This document shows, one piece after another, positions 61,903-64,000 of a DNA stretch of 64,000 bases. Below the pieces are notes generated by a model. That model worked only from the letters and a program-made list of their open reading frames with translations. It made no database searches and was not told the DNA's origin. Each line of letters starts with the position of its first letter. The stretch's first letter is position 1. This DNA is from Pistricoccus aurantiacus (GTDB taxonomy: Bacteria > Pseudomonadota > Gammaproteobacteria > Pseudomonadales > Halomonadaceae), in the NCBI RefSeq assembly GCF_007954585.1, contig NZ_CP042382.1, positions 2,046,001 to 2,110,000 of the forward strand, written 5' to 3'. The position numbers and the translations under genes are program-made.

Positions 61903-61934
61903 ACGCTCCGTCTTCACGAGACATTCAATGAGAC

Positions 61935-62010
61935 GGGGCCTTAGCTCAGCTGGGAGAGCGCGACACTGGCAGTGTCGAGGTCAGCGGTTCGATCCCGCTA
62001 GGCTCCACCA
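61935..62010 (+). tRNA. tRNA-Ala (anticodon GGC)
   Basis: A complete cloverleaf: acceptor GGGGCCT/AGGCTCC, D arm with GCTCAGCTGGGAGAGC, anticodon stem CGACA/TGTCG with loop CTGGCAG giving anticodon GGC (Ala, GCC codons), and T arm GGTTCGATCC. The CCA end is encoded. It is the first gene of the two-tRNA unit. Confidence 0.97.
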
Positions 62011-62048
62011 ACGTCTTTATTCCCTAGCTCTCGTTTCAAGGCAGATGC

Positions 62049-62124
62049 GTCCCATTCGTCTAGTGGTCCAGGACACCGCCCTTTCACGGCGGTAACAGGG
62101 GTTCGAACCCCCTATGGGACGCCA
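62049..62124 (+). tRNA. tRNA-Glu (anticodon UUC)
   Basis: Acceptor GTCCCAT/ATGGGAC, anticodon stem CCGCC/GGCGG with loop CTTTCAC giving TTC (Glu), T arm GGGGTTCGAACCCC and an encoded terminal CCA after the G discriminator. It is the substrate of the upstream gltX product and lies 38 bases after tRNA-Ala. Confidence 0.97.
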
Positions 62125-62824
62125 CTTCTATTTTCCCCATGTTCTCTTTTCCTTCCCGTCGAGCTGAACTGACCCACAAAACTATTTCTCTTACAATAGT
62201 TATTGTCTTGTATAAATGTCGATCAAAAGACACGCATCGGTTGTCGCTCGGTAAAGGCTTTTGTGCATTCCTGCCTATTTTTTGTTGATGACAGTCAAGC
62301 GCTGAAAAAGCTTTTTTATTGGCATTTCGGCTTGACAGAAGCCGATACTTGTCCACTTTCTCGGTAGCGTTGCCGATTGCTGTGCATAACCTCCATATAA
62401 CCTGCTCAATAAGATTAGTTTTTTACTAAATCAAACAAAAACAAGCAGTTATAGATGTTCAAAAAATGACCAATCTAAGCGTAACCCGCTTGGCGTGGCG
62501 CTTGGTGAAAGTTTTCTCAAGGTTTTTAACAGGGTTGTCCACAGAATGTGTGGAAAACATGGCAAAGTCGCAGCAAGGCCCGTAATGCCGTCGATTTACC
62601 TGCGTGGCCAGGCTAGGCATTGATGGTAAAGCAGAGGGGTGACAGGAAGATTATTGTACAGCCCCTTTACAGAGAATCGCCGTCAAATTTTGATGTAGAG
62701 GATAAGAAGCACCAAAGGCCGCCCGGGGGCAGCCTTTGGTGGGTCCATCACGATTACAGGACGAAGTCGTTGCCGGATACGCTGAGGTCCGAGCCCTGTC
62801 CTCTTCAGGTGCTTTCCAGCGGGT
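62125..62824. other. AT-rich intergenic region of 700 bases
   Basis: No gene was recognised between tRNA-Glu and gltA; the short frames here are not conserved in look. Near 62535-62557, TTGTCCACA and TGTGGAAAA form an inverted pair of DnaA-box-like 9-mers. The gltA terminator occupies the right end. Confidence 0.5.
62710..62741 (-). terminator. Terminator of gltA
   Basis: CACCAAAGGC pairs perfectly with GCCTTTGGTG, with a further GCCC/GGGC inside. On the minus strand it is followed by the pyrimidine-rich TTCTTATCC. It lies 84 bases after the gltA stop. Confidence 0.75.
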
Positions 62825-64000
62825 TCACTTGCTCGGATAGTCGCGCTTGTCGTAACCCACATAGAGCTGGCGCGGGCGGCCGATGCTGAAGTCGTTGCTG
62901 AGCATCTCGTTCCAATGGGAGATCCAGCCGATGGTGCGAGCGACGGCAAAGACCACCGTGAACATGTTGGTGGGAATGCCGATGGCGCTGAGCACGATAC
63001 CAGAATAGAAGTCCACGTTGGGATAGAGCTTGCGCTCGATGAAGTACTCGTCTTCCAGCGCGATCTGCTCTAGACGCTTGGCGATCTTCAGCCGCGGGTT
63101 GTCGGATTGACCGATCTCCGCCAGCACCTCGTCGCAGGTTTCCTTCATCACCTTGGCGCGAGGGTCGAAGTTCTTGTAGACCCGGTGGCCGAAGCCCATC
63201 AGGCGGAAAGGATCGTCCTTGTCCTTGGCCTTTTCAATGTAGCGCTGAATGTTTTCCTCGGAATCGTCACCAATTTCATCCAGGGTAGCGAGCACCGCTT
63301 CGTTGGCGCCGCCATGAGCAGGTCCCCATAGGGCGGCGATACCGGCACTGATGCAGGCAAAAGGGTTGGCGCCGGTGGAGCCCGCCAGGCGAACCGTCGA
63401 GGTTGAAGCATTCTGCTCGTGATCCGCGTGCAGCATGAAGATCCGGTCCATCGCCTCGGCGAATACCGGGTTGACCTTGTAATCCTCACAAGGCGTGCTG
63501 AACATCATGTAAAGGAAGTTTTCAGCATAATCCAGGTCGTTGCGCGGATAGTTGAACGGCTGGCCGACGCTGTACTTGTGGCACATGGCTGCTAGTGTCG
63601 GCATCTTGGCGATCAGGCGTACCGCGCTGATGCGCCGCTCTTCCGGATCGGTGATATCCAGATTGTCGTGGTAGAAGGCTCCCAGGCCGCCCACCAGGCC
63701 ACACATGATCGCCATGGGGTGCGCATCGCGGCGGAATCCGCGGAAGAAATTGACGATCTGCTCGTGCACCATGGTGTGCTTGCTGATATTGGTCTTGAAG
63801 CTCTCGTACTGGTCGTCATTGGGTAGTTCGCCATACCACAGAGCGTAACAGAGCTCGATGAAGTTGGATTCCTTGGCCAACTGGTCGATGGGGTAGCCCC
63901 GATGCAGCAGCACTCCCTGTTCGCCATCGATATAGGTGATGGCGGATTCGCAGGAGGCGGTGGCCTTGAAGCCCGGGTCGTAAGTGAAAATACCCTGATT
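62825..64000 (-). CDS. gltA: Citrate synthase, 5' end outside window
   Basis: The visible 391 C-terminal residues match the hexameric, NADH-sensitive type of gammaproteobacterial citrate synthase, which condenses acetyl-CoA and oxaloacetate. It starts in [24 protein letters not shown] and continues with [19 protein letters not shown]. Catalytic residues are His in [13 protein letters not shown], His in [16 protein letters not shown] and Asp in [10 protein letters not shown]. The N-terminal about 35-40 residues are beyond the right edge. A terminator-like hairpin follows the gene. Confidence 0.97.
   Translation of the reverse strand, partial: NQGIFTYDPGFKATASCESAITYIDGEQGVLLHRGYPIDQLAKESNFIELCYALWYGELPNDDQYESFKTNISKHTMVHEQIVNFFRGFRRDAHPMAIMCGLVGGLGAFYHDNLDITDPEERRISAVRLIAKMPTLAAMCHKYSVGQPFNYPRNDLDYAENFLYMMFSTPCEDYKVNPVFAEAMDRIFMLHADHEQNASTSTVRLAGSTGANPFACISAGIAALWGPAHGGANEAVLATLDEIGDDSEENIQRYIEKAKDKDDPFRLMGFGHRVYKNFDPRAKVMKETCDEVLAEIGQSDNPRLKIAKRLEQIALEDEYFIERKLYPNVDFYSGIVLSAIGIPTNMFTVVFAVARTIGWISHWNEMLSNDFSIGRPRQLYVGYDKRDYPSK

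Noticed and set aside
62125-62824. Replication origin near the DnaA-like boxes
   Set aside because: Only two imperfect boxes, no dnaA/dnaN/gidA genes and no AT-rich 13-mer array.

Overview
The window looks like chromosomal DNA of a halophilic gammaproteobacterium, most likely Halomonadaceae. This is an inference from the GC-rich coding style, the cyoABCDE quinol oxidase, an LpxR-type outer-membrane protein, RND efflux, and the gltX - tRNA-Ala - tRNA-Glu order; no rRNA or other phylogenetic marker was compared. Coding density is high. No transposase, phage gene or CRISPR array was seen.

Layout. 1-3.5 kb: truncated aldo/keto reductase, DUF1415 protein, OsmC-like protein, and a translationally coupled amidoligase / class I glutamine-amidotransferase pair. 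3.7-8.0 kb: MscS-type channel and a ThDP enzyme preceded by three 16-bp direct repeats. 8.4-13.9 kb: cyoABCDE plus a Yip1-like membrane protein, with two perfect dyads in the leader. 13.9-19 kb: broken RES-domain gene, two YceI proteins, a class-V aminotransferase, a TenA-like protein and a CDP-alcohol phosphatidyltransferase.

18.8-27.9 kb is the most interesting part. A zinc-free MDR dehydrogenase, a divergent PTPS-like T-fold protein, a GT4 glycosyltransferase, a SAM methyltransferase and a flippase-like membrane protein form a tightly overlapped run. It is followed by a RibD-type reductase, a GTP cyclohydrolase II with a dead RibB-like half, a creatininase/ArfB-type amidohydrolase and a membrane sulfatase-fold enzyme. 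Together they look like a pathway from GTP to a glycosylated, methylated, probably exported pyrimidine or pterin. No such product is known to me.

27.9-37.7 kb: lipid A-type acyltransferase, small membrane protein, MFS transporter, and a fatty-acid / acyl-CoA catabolic set (acyl-CoA dehydrogenase, permease, acyl-CoA synthetase, 3-hydroxyacyl-CoA dehydrogenase, enoyl-CoA hydratase) without a thiolase. 37.7-46.4 kb: an AT-rich SGNH hydrolase gene, two divergent L,D-transpeptidases, a short cis-prenyltransferase paralogue, a DMT exporter and a YnfA-type protein lying between a remnant and an intact copy of an Old Yellow Enzyme gene, and an MDR reductase.

46.5-56.4 kb: 2OG-Fe(II) oxygenase, two Nudix hydrolases, LpxR-like protein, YqfO-like protein, fasciclin protein, fructosamine kinase and an AcrAB-like RND pair. 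56.6-64 kb: aspartoacylase-family hydrolase, dusA, lipoprotein, SDR, gltX, two tRNAs with a clear promoter, and gltA running off the right edge.
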